The position numbers were made by a program, and so were the translations under genes. From contig JARKIF010000028.1 in NCBI GenBank assembly GCA_029378245.1, positions 434,001 to 498,000 of the forward strand: a DNA stretch of 64,000 nucleotides. The letters are read 5' to 3'. The notes below the pieces were generated by a model. That model saw only the letters and a program-made list of their open reading frames with translations. It was not told the DNA's origin and did no database searches. Shown one piece after another: positions 48,694 to 57,987 of this stretch. Source of the DNA: Roridomyces roridus. Its lineage: Eukaryota > Basidiomycota > Agaricomycetes > Agaricales > Mycenaceae. Every line of letters starts with the position of its first letter. Position 1 is the first letter of the stretch.

Positions 48694-48785
48694 GTCCCGT
48701 CCCCGAGTCGAACGGGGTACTACTGCGGTCCAACTCTCTGCACAGCGTACATGTTGGGCAGATGCATTCCGAATGCATACGGGCC
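48694..48785 (-). ncRNA. tRNA-like unit 1
   Basis: Acceptor GGCCCGT/ACGGGAC (one mismatch), 5' hairpin ATGCATT-CGG-AATGCAT, T-arm CCCCG/CGGGG perfect. Inner CCAAC/GTTGG extends the central stem. Confidence 0.5.
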
Positions 48786-48977
48786 TTGCATATATGCTTT
48801 GGTTGGTTGGATTCAATCATTTGTGAATCACAGTGACCCTCGAGCGATCGAGGACCGACCCGGAACTTGACGTGTCCCTCCTTTGCAAATAAACCGCTGT
48901 GCTAATGATCCTCCTCCTAGATCCGACTTGAGGGGAAAGAATTGGAAACATAAAAAGAATTCACATCACCACAACAT

Positions 48978-49065
48978 GGGCCGTCCCCGAGTCGAACGAG
49001 GTCCTCTGCGGTACAAGGTAGACAACTTTCATGGTGAGCAGATGCATGCCACATGCATACGGGCC
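48978..49065 (-). ncRNA. tRNA-like unit 2
   Basis: The 5' hairpin is ATGCATG-TGG-CATGCAT: relative to unit 1 both sides changed, which keeps pairing. Acceptor GGCCCGT/ACGGCCC has one mismatch; T-stem CCTCG/CGGGG has one wobble. Confidence 0.5.
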
Positions 49066-49274
49066 TTGAATGCCTTGCATAGATATTTTGGTTGGTTAAC
49101 GTTGGATTCAATCATTTGTGAATCACAGTGGGTCTCGAGCGTCGAGCGATTGAGGACCGACCCGGAACTTCACGTAATCCTCCCATTTGAACCGTTGTGG
49201 TAATGTCGACGGATCCTGGTCCTCTTCGACGGGAGGGGATTTCAAACAAGAAAAGAATTCACTTCGCGCAACAC

Positions 49275-49362
49275 GGCCCGTCCCCGAGTCGAACGGGGTC
49301 TTCTGCGGTACGAGGTAGACAACTTTCATGGTGAGCAGATGCATTCCACATGCGTACAGGCG
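49275..49362 (-). ncRNA. tRNA-like unit 3
   Basis: Central part nearly identical to units 2 and 5 (CTCACCATGAAAGTTGTCTA). The acceptor 5' side has drifted (CGCCTGT) and the hairpin has two mismatches. T-arm perfect. Confidence 0.45.
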
Positions 49363-49499
49363 TTGTCTAATCGTCTGCCAACCTTGGACTGATGCGAACG
49401 TGGAGGAAACTTCTTGTCAAAGTACATAAGATTCGAGCCTGAGGATGATTTAGTTGTTTGCTGTGAAAAATCAAAAAATCTCGATAGAATTGCGGGGAG

Positions 49500-49595
49500 G
49501 CCCCGTCCCCGAGTCGAACGGGGTACTCTGCGTTCCAATTTCTTGCCAAGTTACAGCCAAATGTTGGGCAGATGCATTCCGAATGCATACGGGCC
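49500..49595 (-). ncRNA. tRNA-like unit 4
   Basis: Best-formed copy: hairpin ATGCATT-CGG-AATGCAT, TCTGC/GCAGA stem, T-arm CCCCG/CGGGG, acceptor GGCCCGT opposite ACGGGGC. Longest central part of the regular units (about 36 nt). Confidence 0.55.
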
Positions 49596-49784
49596 TTGCA
49601 TAAATCTTTTGCTTCGTTGGATTCAATCATTTGTGAATCACAGTGGCCCTCGATCGTCGAGCGATCGAGGACCGACCCGGAAGTCAACGTAATCCTCCCA
49701 TTTGAATCGTTGTGGTAATATCGACGGATCCTGTTCCTCTTCGACGGCAAAGGATTTCAAACAAGAAAAGAATTCCTGCAGCAC

Positions 49785-49872
49785 GGCCCGTCCCCGATTC
49801 GAACGGGGTCTTCTGCGGTACGAGGTAGACAACTTTCATGGTGAGCAGATGCATTCCACATGCGTACAGGCC
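49785..49872 (-). ncRNA. tRNA-like unit 5
   Basis: Close to unit 3 but with TTCGAAT in the T-loop (the classical B-box core) and acceptor GGCCTGT/ACGGGCC. Confidence 0.5.
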
Positions 49873-50051
49873 TTGGCTAATGGTCTGCTGAGCTTGAACT
49901 AGGGCGAATGTGGAGGAAACTTCTTGTTACGCGTATCACTGGTTGTTGCGAGCTGTGCCCCATTTATATGAGGTTTGCGCCTGAAGATGATTTTCTTTGT
50001 TTGCTGTGAAAAATAAAAATCGGGGTAAAATTTTGGTTCTTCAAGTTGGTA

Positions 50052-50141
50052 GGCCCCGCCCCCCGAGTCGAACGGGTTACTCTGCGTTCCAAATTCATGA
50101 CAACAAGATGTTGGGCAGATGCATTCCGAACTTGCAATCGG
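50052..50141 (-). ncRNA. tRNA-like unit 6, degraded
   Basis: The T-arm and acceptor 3' side are present, but the 5' hairpin and acceptor 5' side are mutated. Followed by ~730 bases unrelated to the array. Confidence 0.35.
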
Positions 50142-51020
50142 ATATATAATCCTTCAGTGGTGGGTTGGATTCAATCGTGCTGCTGAATCGTTAATACAAA
50201 TGGCCATTGTCGCGCACGCCAACGCGCTCGACACGGAGCATGTTCAAACTGCCGGCATACAGTGCAAATCAATCAGTACGGCTGCAGTTGTCTCTTGCTT
50301 CACGACCACCATGTCGCCGCGATCCTACACCTCCAGCCCTGCGCTCATCGACTACGACAATCTCCCCCTCCTCCTTACTCCTCGGACACCTTGCCTCTCT
50401 TTGGTTTTATTCCACTAATTCTACCTTTTTGGTTGCACTTACGCACTCATCGGGCGTCCCACCGTGCACCATCCCTCGATTTTCCGTTGTACTCTCTTCC
50501 CTGGTTGCTTTTCATCTTTGCTAAGTTGTACATTGCTTCGGATTTATCTACACTCACCCTTTACTCTACCATGTATAAAAGACTGTTTTTGTGGAGGTTT
50601 TCACACAGACTTGTTCTCCCCCTCGTATCAGCTCTAAGTTTTTCGTCTTCGTCGCCTCCGATCTCGACCTACGCCTCCGTCCACGTATACGCCCACGCCT
50701 TCGCTTCCGTCACCGTCCCATTCGTCTTATCCCTCCTGCCAGCGCTGCATTTTGCCTGGTTCGGCGCCGGACGTGGTGAAACACTTGCACATTTTCTCTC
50801 GCAACCGCCTACTGCCTCACACTTGTTGTTTTAGCTCGCGCACGCAGCTAGGCGGTCGTTGAGATCGACACCATTCCAAGCTTAACGCCCAAGGCGCGAC
50901 CCGGATTGAAGTTGACGTGCTTCTCATTTGCAAATGAACCGTTTGACGGATCCTGCGCCTCTTGGACGGGGAAATTTCGACAACTTCTAAAAAGAAAAGA
51001 ATGCACCTCGCCCGCAACAT

Positions 51021-51105
51021 GGCCCGCCCCCGAGTCGAACGGGGTGTCCTGCGTTTTGATGTGGATAGCTTGTAGTGCGCAGATGCATTCCAAATGCTTA
51101 CGGCC
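51021..51105 (-). ncRNA. tRNA-like unit 7
   Basis: Hairpin AGCATT-TGG-AATGCA, TGC/GCA central stem, T-arm CCCCG/CGGGG. One base missing in the acceptor 5' side. Confidence 0.45.
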
Positions 51106-51212
51106 TTGTTCAATTAGTTTGAACCGCTGTGTTAACGCCCACGGATCCTGCTCCTCTTCGAGGGGAAAAAAAGGAAACAAGAAAAGGAGTCACTCTTCGC
51201 TACTGGCAGCAC

Positions 51213-51303
51213 GGCCCGCCCCCGATTGGAACGGGGTCCTCTGCGTTAACGATTGGACAAATCACGGTACAGGCAGCAGATGCATTCCAAATGCCTATGG
51301 GCC
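51213..51303 (-). ncRNA. tRNA-like unit 8
   Basis: Hairpin GGCATT-TGG-AATGCA, T-loop TTCCAAT, acceptor GGCCCAT/GCGGGCC. Confidence 0.45.
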
Positions 51304-51451
51304 TTGTTGAATTACATAGTTCGGGACTTGTTGGAGTGAGTGTGAATGGATCCGGAGGCAACATGTGGCATTCCGTCTGTGATTGCGACTCGTCCATTTC
51401 TAACATTCCTGTGGCGAAAGAAAAAAGAAAAACAATGCGTTCTCCGGGAAG

Positions 51452-51526
51452 GGCCCGTCCCCGATTCGAACAGGGTTTCCTGCGTTTTAATCTCGATTCT
51501 GGAGACCTTCAAAATGCTTACGGGCT
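51452..51526 (-). ncRNA. tRNA-like unit 9, shortened
   Basis: The acceptor and T-arm are present, but the 3' side of the 5' hairpin and the first half of the central stem are deleted (about 75 nt in all). Confidence 0.35.
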
Positions 51527-51703
51527 AGTCTCGGGACCAGTCTAGTACAACTGACGATTAAGTAGTTGTATAGACTTACGGGCCTTGTCGATTCTCGATC
51601 GTCGGTCGGGTTTCAAGTAAGTATTGTTAATTCTTGTCAGGAGCTGTGGACTTACAAGCATATGATTTGAGCCTGCGGTGGAAAAGGTTCTCGTTTCGGG
51701 GAA

Positions 51704-51805
51704 GGCCCGTCCCCGAGTCGAACGGGTTCCTCGCGAGCTCTGCGCTTCCAGATGCTAGGCGATTTGTTCATGGTGGGCAGATGCATTTCAAAATGCTTAC
51801 GGGCC
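51704..51805 (-). ncRNA. tRNA-like unit 10
   Basis: Hairpin GCATTT-TG-AAATGC, again with paired changes; acceptor GGCCCGT/ACGGGCC perfect; central part enlarged. The T-stem loses one pair. Confidence 0.5.
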
Positions 51806-51810
51806 TTGTC

Positions 51811-52617
51811 TAATCAGGGCGCAACTATTCTTAATTGATCTAAACCAGTCAGGAATCGTAACACTGATTGCGATCAGCTTGCCTTGATATTCCTCCGAGT
51901 CGGATCATTCTCTTGCTCCCGACTCCCATCTGTCGCATCCTGTAGTCCCAGCCCCTGGGAGTCGGCCGCCCAGTCCCTCCCGCGGAGTCGTCTCCCTTTG
52001 AATCTTGGATTCCGAGGCTGAGATGACTCGTCGATCTTCGGTCGTGCGGCCATGATCGCTTCGGAATACGGACGGTACGTAGGCTTGTCTCTCCTGTCAG
52101 GAAACCAAAATTCCGATGCCTCCTGACCTCAGGTCCAACGCCGTTGTCTTCTACATATGACTTTCGATGTCATTGCCTTGCGTCGTCATTTTTGGTGTGT
52201 TCCGTTCATCAGCGCCTGCAAATTTATTTCTGCGTGTCCCATCATGATCTCCTGACGACAACCGCGAACAGCATCGGATTGGCACCCCTGCAGATATCCT
52301 CCCGAAGGCCACACTCGAGAGGTCCATCGCATCTCCATGGTGATGGGCATGGCAGCCCACCGCTTTGCCACTATAATTCACCCTGGTCCCAAAATCCTCT
52401 CAACTCCCGTGTCCCTCTCCATGAACAGGTCCTGTGCCCTAATAGACGAGGCTTACCTCCGCTCTATCACCGTCCACACCCATGACTCTGGTTCCAGCGA
52501 CGCTCTTTTGGACACACCGCGAAGTTCGTCATCTTGCTCCCTCGTGGGATTCCCTCCAATCCACGCTACACAGAACCAACGAAGATACAGTATTCCCGCC
52601 GACGCAGCACTCTTTCG
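51811..52617. other. No gene recognised; may hold the first exon of the membrane protein
   Basis: A frame at 52,482-52,617 reads DSLQSTLHRTNEDTVFPPTQ and HSFDVP, resembling the usual N-terminus of the downstream family. It joins the membrane segment only after a one-base shift near 52,624. Confidence 0.35.
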
Positions 52618-54761
52618 ATGTCCCTACATGTGGCGCTGGTCGCCATCCAGCTGACTCTGGTTGTCGTATGGCTCCAAGGGTGGGAACACCAGATAGTTTT
52701 CAGTGTGGATCATGAACTGCGTGTGGCTCGGCTGGTCAAGGGGATCTTGACGACTTTTATCACGGTATGGAACATGGGTTTCCGCCGCCACGCTGATCTC
52801 ACCATCTCATTAGCTTTATTCCGCTCTACTGGTCTTCATCACACAGTCCCTCGCTCTCCGCTGCGATCTGCATAGGAATCAGCTGCTCACAGCAACTCAC
52901 GACAACGCTGTCGCTTGGTCTGGTCTAGGCTCTGCCGTAGTACGACTTTGGCAACAGAGGGTCATTCCTGCGTCGACGATAGGCGTCCTCTCCGCCCTAA
53001 CGTATCTTGCCGGGATCTTGGTTCTGCATACAGCATTCCCTGGCGTAGCGGCGCCGCAGTCTTTCTTTGTCAATGCATCTGTGCCCGTCTCGACGCGGAG
53101 CCTTCCGGCGTTCAACCTCTCCGGCGTCGAAGCGGACAATAGACAGGATTTTCTGTATGATGAAAGCTTTATCTTCTCTTGGGTAATACTTACTCGCTAC
53201 TCACCAGGGAAGCTGCTGGGCAATACGCGGGCGGCTCACTAGCTTTTCTCCCCTTCCTCACCCCAAACAATACCCTTGGACTCCACGAGGCGACCTTGTA
53301 CGATGTACTTGAGCCGAACACAGGAACCGGCTCCGTGCGCGTCAACGCTACCGGCTTCAACATAAGCTGTGGATACATACCAGATACAGCTTTCAATGCC
53401 GCAGCGCAGACCGTAAATGTTGGGGGAACGGAGTACTGGCTGTACTATACCGGTAGGATTTTTCTGTCGCTTCGAAATGCCATGCGTGAACCCCCCGGGC
53501 AGACTTCGACGTCATCTCCACGGTGGGATTGACTGGAAAAACCTCACCATGTGCGCTACCTTGTGTCCTTATCTTGTAACTCTGTGGACCGATGCTTCTA
53601 TTCAGCGGCCCCCCTTTCCTACATCACCTTTCCCTCGCCCGCCGTATTCTACACCGACATCCCAGTGTTAGATTCGCGCAACAATACCGCCCCCTGGATA
53701 AAGTTGAGCCCCAACGGCGCTGAGGTCATCCAGCTCTTGTCGAGTTTTCGTCGATGCTCAATCACACAATCTCACCACCTTCGAGTCGCCGCCCATCGAA
53801 AAACAGACGTCAACGTGGGCACCGTTCTCCGGCCAACTCGATGATTTGTCGAGTGCGGCGTTCGCAAATGGCGCGAGAGGATTTCTGGATATCGTGCGTG
53901 ACTTTGGCTTCACCTGCAAGCCGATTCAACTTTTGCGATCTAGTGGGAAGCGTGGTATACAGCGATGCCTGACACTCAGGCTCCCCCGGAGTTACAACAC
54001 GATACGATGAACTCGGGGTTGACCGTCGCAGACGTGTGCGTTTTTCGTTTGTTAGGCGGCTTGCCCTGCACTGACAGAGCTTTGAAACACGTAGGGCTTT
54101 GCTGCACCAACTAGAGTTATACCCGTTCAACACCACTCTCCGAAACAGCGTTTACCTCCATGAGGTTGAGAATGAATTGGCCAAGATCGTGGCGTCGATG
54201 TTCTGGACACGTGAGTATGATTGGTCCAACGCAGATGTGTGGCTCATCATGTACCCCTAGTCAGCCAAGTGCCTCCTCCGTCAGCGTCCAGAAACTCGTC
54301 ACAACCTTTCAATGTTTCCCTGCTCACTGGCCAAGCAATCGTCTCAGAGTCTCTTATTCAGGGCCATCTTGCCGTGAGTCTATATATCGGACAGGTTTGC
54401 GAAAGACTGAGAGCTGCGACCAGTTCAACATCATCTCTGTCTGTGGACCGTTTTGACAGATTTGCTTTGCCTGTCGCTGACCTAGACTGCGTAGATCGTC
54501 GAATGCCTGGTCGCGTCACTTGTACTACTGGGTCTCTCGTTTCGGCTTTCCCGCTTGGGGCGACGAGAGGCTGGCGCGACGAAAATTGATGGCCTGGACG
54601 TGCTTCAAGTTATCTGGCTGTACCGGGACCATCCAGAACTCGTCGCCAGCCTGAAGCAAGTGCAGCTCTCGACAGATTTGAATCTGCGGCGGGCGGGAAT
54701 GGTGTGGGTGCAATTGATTGATGGGACTGTGGACTCGTGGGAGTTTGGGAAGATATCGGAA
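52618..54761 (+). pseudogene. Agaricomycete membrane protein, module 1 (damaged)
   Basis: Exons include 52,618-52,764; 52,814 to ~53,156; ~53,210-53,452 and several 3' exons. Landmarks: a TM segment (HVALVAIQLTLVVVWLQGWE), LYSALLVFITQSLALR, LLTATHDNAVAWSGLGSA, FFVNASVPVSTRS, GGSLAFLPFLTPNNTLGLHE, EVENELAKIVASMFWT and, at the end, VIWLYRDHPELVASLKQV. This is a large uncharacterised mushroom family with membrane anchors and an extracellular, N-glycosylated middle. About ten residues expected after EVIQLL (near 53,735, CSQSLVN in relatives) are missing and the frame shifts, so this module is probably dead. No stop separates it from module 2, so the end given is arbitrary. Confidence 0.6.
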
Positions 54762-56990
54762 GACGCAGATACACTCTCAGAGCCGACGTATCCTCCCGGC
54801 AAACCTTCCCTGCAATCAGACGAGGTCGGCCGACCGTCAGCGTGGACCTCCGATTTGGTCTTGAGCCTGGCGTCCACCGTTCTACACTCTGCACTCGTAG
54901 TCATCCATGTGCTTCTGACCATACTCTGCGGCATTAAACTCGAGCACAGGATTACCTTCTCCATTTCGCAACAATCTCTCGTAGCATGGCTCATCAGCAC
55001 AATCGCTACAGGGTTCATAACCGTGCGGTTTTCTTCCCGATATCATACCTCCTGAGTTTCTCATTCGTCGCAGACCTACACAGCCAGCCTCGTGTTTCTG
55101 ACCCAGACCCTCTCCATGAAGCGAAGTTTCCGCAAGACGCAGATACTCACCGTCACTCATGATACCGTGGCTGCCTGGCGGGGAATTGGGTCTGCACTCG
55201 CGGCTGTTTGCAAACAAACCCCATCCCTTTCTGCCGTCGCCCCTGTCTTCCTGTACCTCACCGGTATCTTAGCCCTCCATATCACATCCCCGGCCCTGCT
55301 GACGGTGCAGACATTCAACTCTACTGTCCCGGTGCCCGTCACGATGCAAGGGATACCTACATTCGCGTTCTCGGGATATGGGCTCTCTAGTTTCGAGGCC
55401 CGTATAGGTTCAGCGTGCGTATATTCTCCGTATGGACGTGGGCAAGTCTGACTTCATGGTGGCAACGTTTACCAGGCACAGCCCACTGCGTTACGCAGAA
55501 GGAATACTGTCTTATCTTCCGTTCATCAATTCCAGTGTGCCGGAGCTAGGCCTCGAGGGAGGGATGCTCTACAGCGTCTTGGACAACTCGGACTATAGAT
55601 CAGGGACCGCCACCGTGGATGCGGTCCGACTGAACATGACCTGCGGGTACTTTGAGGGCGCGGTGGTTAATTCTAATTCCACGGCGCGCACAATTACCAT
55701 CCTTGGATTGGATTATATGCCTGCGACCACCCGGGGCCGTGAGTCGCGCGTCCGATGGAATCGCAGGGCTCGTGCTCATTGCTACGCCCATTGTCAGATA
55801 CTGGAATCATCTCCACGCTGCTATACGAGGGCCCCGCCAATTTTACTGCAGACAACCGTGACGGCACTGGGCCGGTGTTCACTTCTTCTCCGTTCTTCAG
55901 CATGGTTCCCATCTACGATGCAGCAGGAAATACTGGACCGTTGGTGAATATCTCTGACGTCGAAGCCGGAGTGGCCGAGGTCCAGATTTTTGGATGTTCG
56001 TTGAGCCTGGTCAACAGCAGCGTAACTGTTGATTCGCACTCTCGTTTACTGTCGAACGAGCAGGCATTCCAGAAGGATTCTTCCCTGTGGTCACCGTTTC
56101 AAGAACCTGGCGACAAGATGGAGTCCACGGATGCCTACGCTGCCCTCGTGAACGATGTAAGTCAATGTTATCTAAAAGGACCGTCCTTGAAAGTGTCTCA
56201 GTGGGATTCCTGGTTTACTACCATGCCAGTTCTAAGCAGTCTACAACTCGATCACTTATCCGCCATCGATATCACCGTAGCCGACATGTGGTTGTTATTT
56301 ATCCCCCGTCTCTTTCCCCTAATCTGTTCCCAGGTTCTTCATCGAGCGATTCAACCTCGACGCCACTGGGGCGTCCGTCACGCTGGATCAGTTCGAGAAC
56401 GCACTGGCCGAGCTCGTAGCTGCGATGTATTGGATTCGTAAGTAACACACCAAGTACAGAGTCGAGGGAGTACTGACACTCATACCCAGTAGGTCACGTA
56501 CCGCCGCTTCCGGGCTTCATTCCTACAAGCTTGGAAGTCGATGGGCCCCCACCTGTCGAGGTCTCGCTACTACAGGGAAATACTGTGCTCTTTGCAGATA
56601 CGTTTGAAGCCAGACTCGATGTACGTGATTTTATCCGCCCGAGCTTAATGCAAAAATTAAGGCGTCGCAGGCCAACATGAGTTTTGTGAGTACTAGTACC
56701 CAAACTGAAGGTGGACCTACCCACGCATCTTGTAGATAATCCTCGGTGCTGTGGTCTCCGGGGTCCTACTTGCCCTTTCTCTACAGTTTTCAGCCTTCCG
56801 CCAGACGACGGACGAAGAAATCATCGGTGGAATGGGCCCACTGCACATCATCTGGCTTTACCGCAATCACCCGGAGCTGGAGACTGAGTTGGAGCAAGTC
56901 GTAAATCCCACCTCTTCTAATCTACGCCAAGCTGCAATGGTGCAAACACGATTGGCAGGGCCGGAGATGGACCGCTTCATAGGGTATTGA
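54762..56990 (+). CDS. Agaricomycete membrane protein, module 2
   Basis: A paralogue of the preceding module with all landmarks intact: a TM segment (LHSALVVIHVLLTILCGIKL), TYTASLVFLTQTLSMKRS, ILTVTHDTVAAWRGIGSA, LRYAEGILSYLPFINSS, GIISTLLYEGPANFT, SLSLVNSSVTVDSHSR, FENALAELVAAMYWI, GHVPPLPGFIP, a final TM (IILGAVVSGVLLALSLQFSA) and HIIWLYRNHPELETELEQV. Introns are 45-60 nt with good splice sites; an 18-base micro-exon region (ANMSF) precedes the last TM. It ends at 56,990. Upstream, the frame 54,555-55,026 runs without a stop from the tail of module 1 into this module, and no Met lies between them, so translation either begins far upstream (a fusion) or at a codon I cannot identify. The function of the family is unknown. 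Confidence 0.7.
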
Positions 56991-57683
56991 TTCGAAAATT
57001 TATCCAGTTTATTAGCTACGCAGAGAGTTCATTTTCGAATTGCATTGGCTCTCGACGTCGGCTTCGCAGTCGTATTATCGAAACTGGCGCTGCAGTCACC
57101 AGATGTAGAACTGTGAATGGAATTTTGTTTGACCAGGGACTGAGCGGTGAGCGCCGCCGGAAATAAAACAATGGGGACAATTCTTCACCCAACATACACC
57201 TCGTCCCTCCGAGGCGAACGGCAATAAATTATATTTCTGAACCTAGTACGGTCGGAATAGCAAATTACAATCTGCAACCAAAAGGATACATATTACATAC
57301 GTATTTCTGTAATACAAAAAAGACTTTTGGGCGTTGGCAAATTGAAGGCCCGACCCCCAGGCGAACGGGTCTTCTACTGACGAGATACCGATTGCAAAGG
57401 CATTCCGACTGGGCTTCCATTCACTCGCATACTGGTGCATTGAACAAGATTGAACATTGCGGCATGGGCTTGGCGTTCAAGGGATCCGGAACACATCATT
57501 GATCCGGTACTGTCACGTGGCTAGTTGAGAGACTGCGAGCGCTGGCATCAGTGATTGGCGACCCTTCTTCTCTTCTTACCACCATGGCTACCGACCGGCG
57601 CGGCTTCGATTCCATCTCCCACTCCTGCAAGCATGCTTTCTTCTAGCATTTATCGCCGGTTGACACGCACCTCCACATCCCAA
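56991..57683. other. Intergenic; degenerate tRNA-like unit at 57,347-57,416
   Basis: No gene recognised. AGGCCCGACCCCCAGGCGAACGG followed by GCATTCCGAC..GGGC resembles a decayed member of the 48.7-51.8 kb array. The sequence before 57,684 is the pre-insertion promoter side of the peroxidase locus, now separated by the copia element. Confidence 0.4.
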
Positions 57684-57688
57684 TCAAC
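57684..57688. repeat. Copia target-site duplication, left
   Basis: TCAAC, repeated at 63,433-63,437 on the other side of the element; 5 bp is the usual size for copia. Confidence 0.9.
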
Positions 57689-57987
57689 TGTCAAGATCTG
57701 TAATAGCGCGAATAGCGCGTACCTCAGTTCACCCGCAATGTGGGATAAAAGACTGATATATTAATCACCTGTAATAGCGCGAATAGCGCGTACTACGATA
57801 CAAGTAAGTAAATAAAATATATAAAGTGAAAGGCTGTGCTCACCCTCAGTTCACCCGCAATGTGGGATAAAAGACTGAGGGTGAGATGCGAGCATGAGCA
57901 GTATATATACGTAGAGTGTGGTATGAATCTAAGAAGAGATGGGAACTGTCAACGGAGGCCCGGGCGGAAGATCATCATTTCTTGACA
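57689..57987 (-). repeat. Copia 3' LTR (299 bp)
   Basis: Begins TGTCAAGATC and ends TTTCTTGACA (TG..CA). It is identical, base for base as far as I can read, to 62,609-63,432 once the MITE is removed. It contains duplicated CTGTAATAGCGCGAATAGCG blocks and a repeated CAGTTCACCCGCAATGTGGG block. Confidence 0.95.

Larger units (their letters stand above)
48661..51810 (-). repeat. Array of about ten tRNA-like units
   Basis: Ten units of 75-102 nt recur at roughly 190-290-base spacing, broken by unrelated sequence at ~50,150-50,870. On the minus strand the consensus is GGCCCGT, a hairpin (GCATTC-GGAATGC), TCTGC, a 25-37-nt variable part, GCAGA, a 3-4-nt link, CCCCG-TTCGACT-CGGGG and ACGGGCC. Flanks are repeated too, including GTTGGATTCAATCATTTGTG and a self-complementary CCTCGATCGTCGAGCGATCG motif. 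No protein frame is shared among units. Confidence 0.8.

Noticed and set aside
50262..50834. 190-codon frame inside the tRNA-like array
   Set aside because: Hydrophobic/Ser-rich without motifs; overlapping frames are equally open, and no start context or splice pattern supports it.
48694..51805. Selenocysteine tRNA family
   Set aside because: The long 5' hairpin recalls tRNA-Sec, but the acceptor plus T-stem is 12 bp rather than 13, no TCA anticodon sits in a 7-nt loop, and there is no long variable arm.
48661..51810. CRISPR-like array
   Set aside because: Regular spacing is only approximate, repeats are ~90-nt folded units with repeated flanks, and the genome is a fungus.
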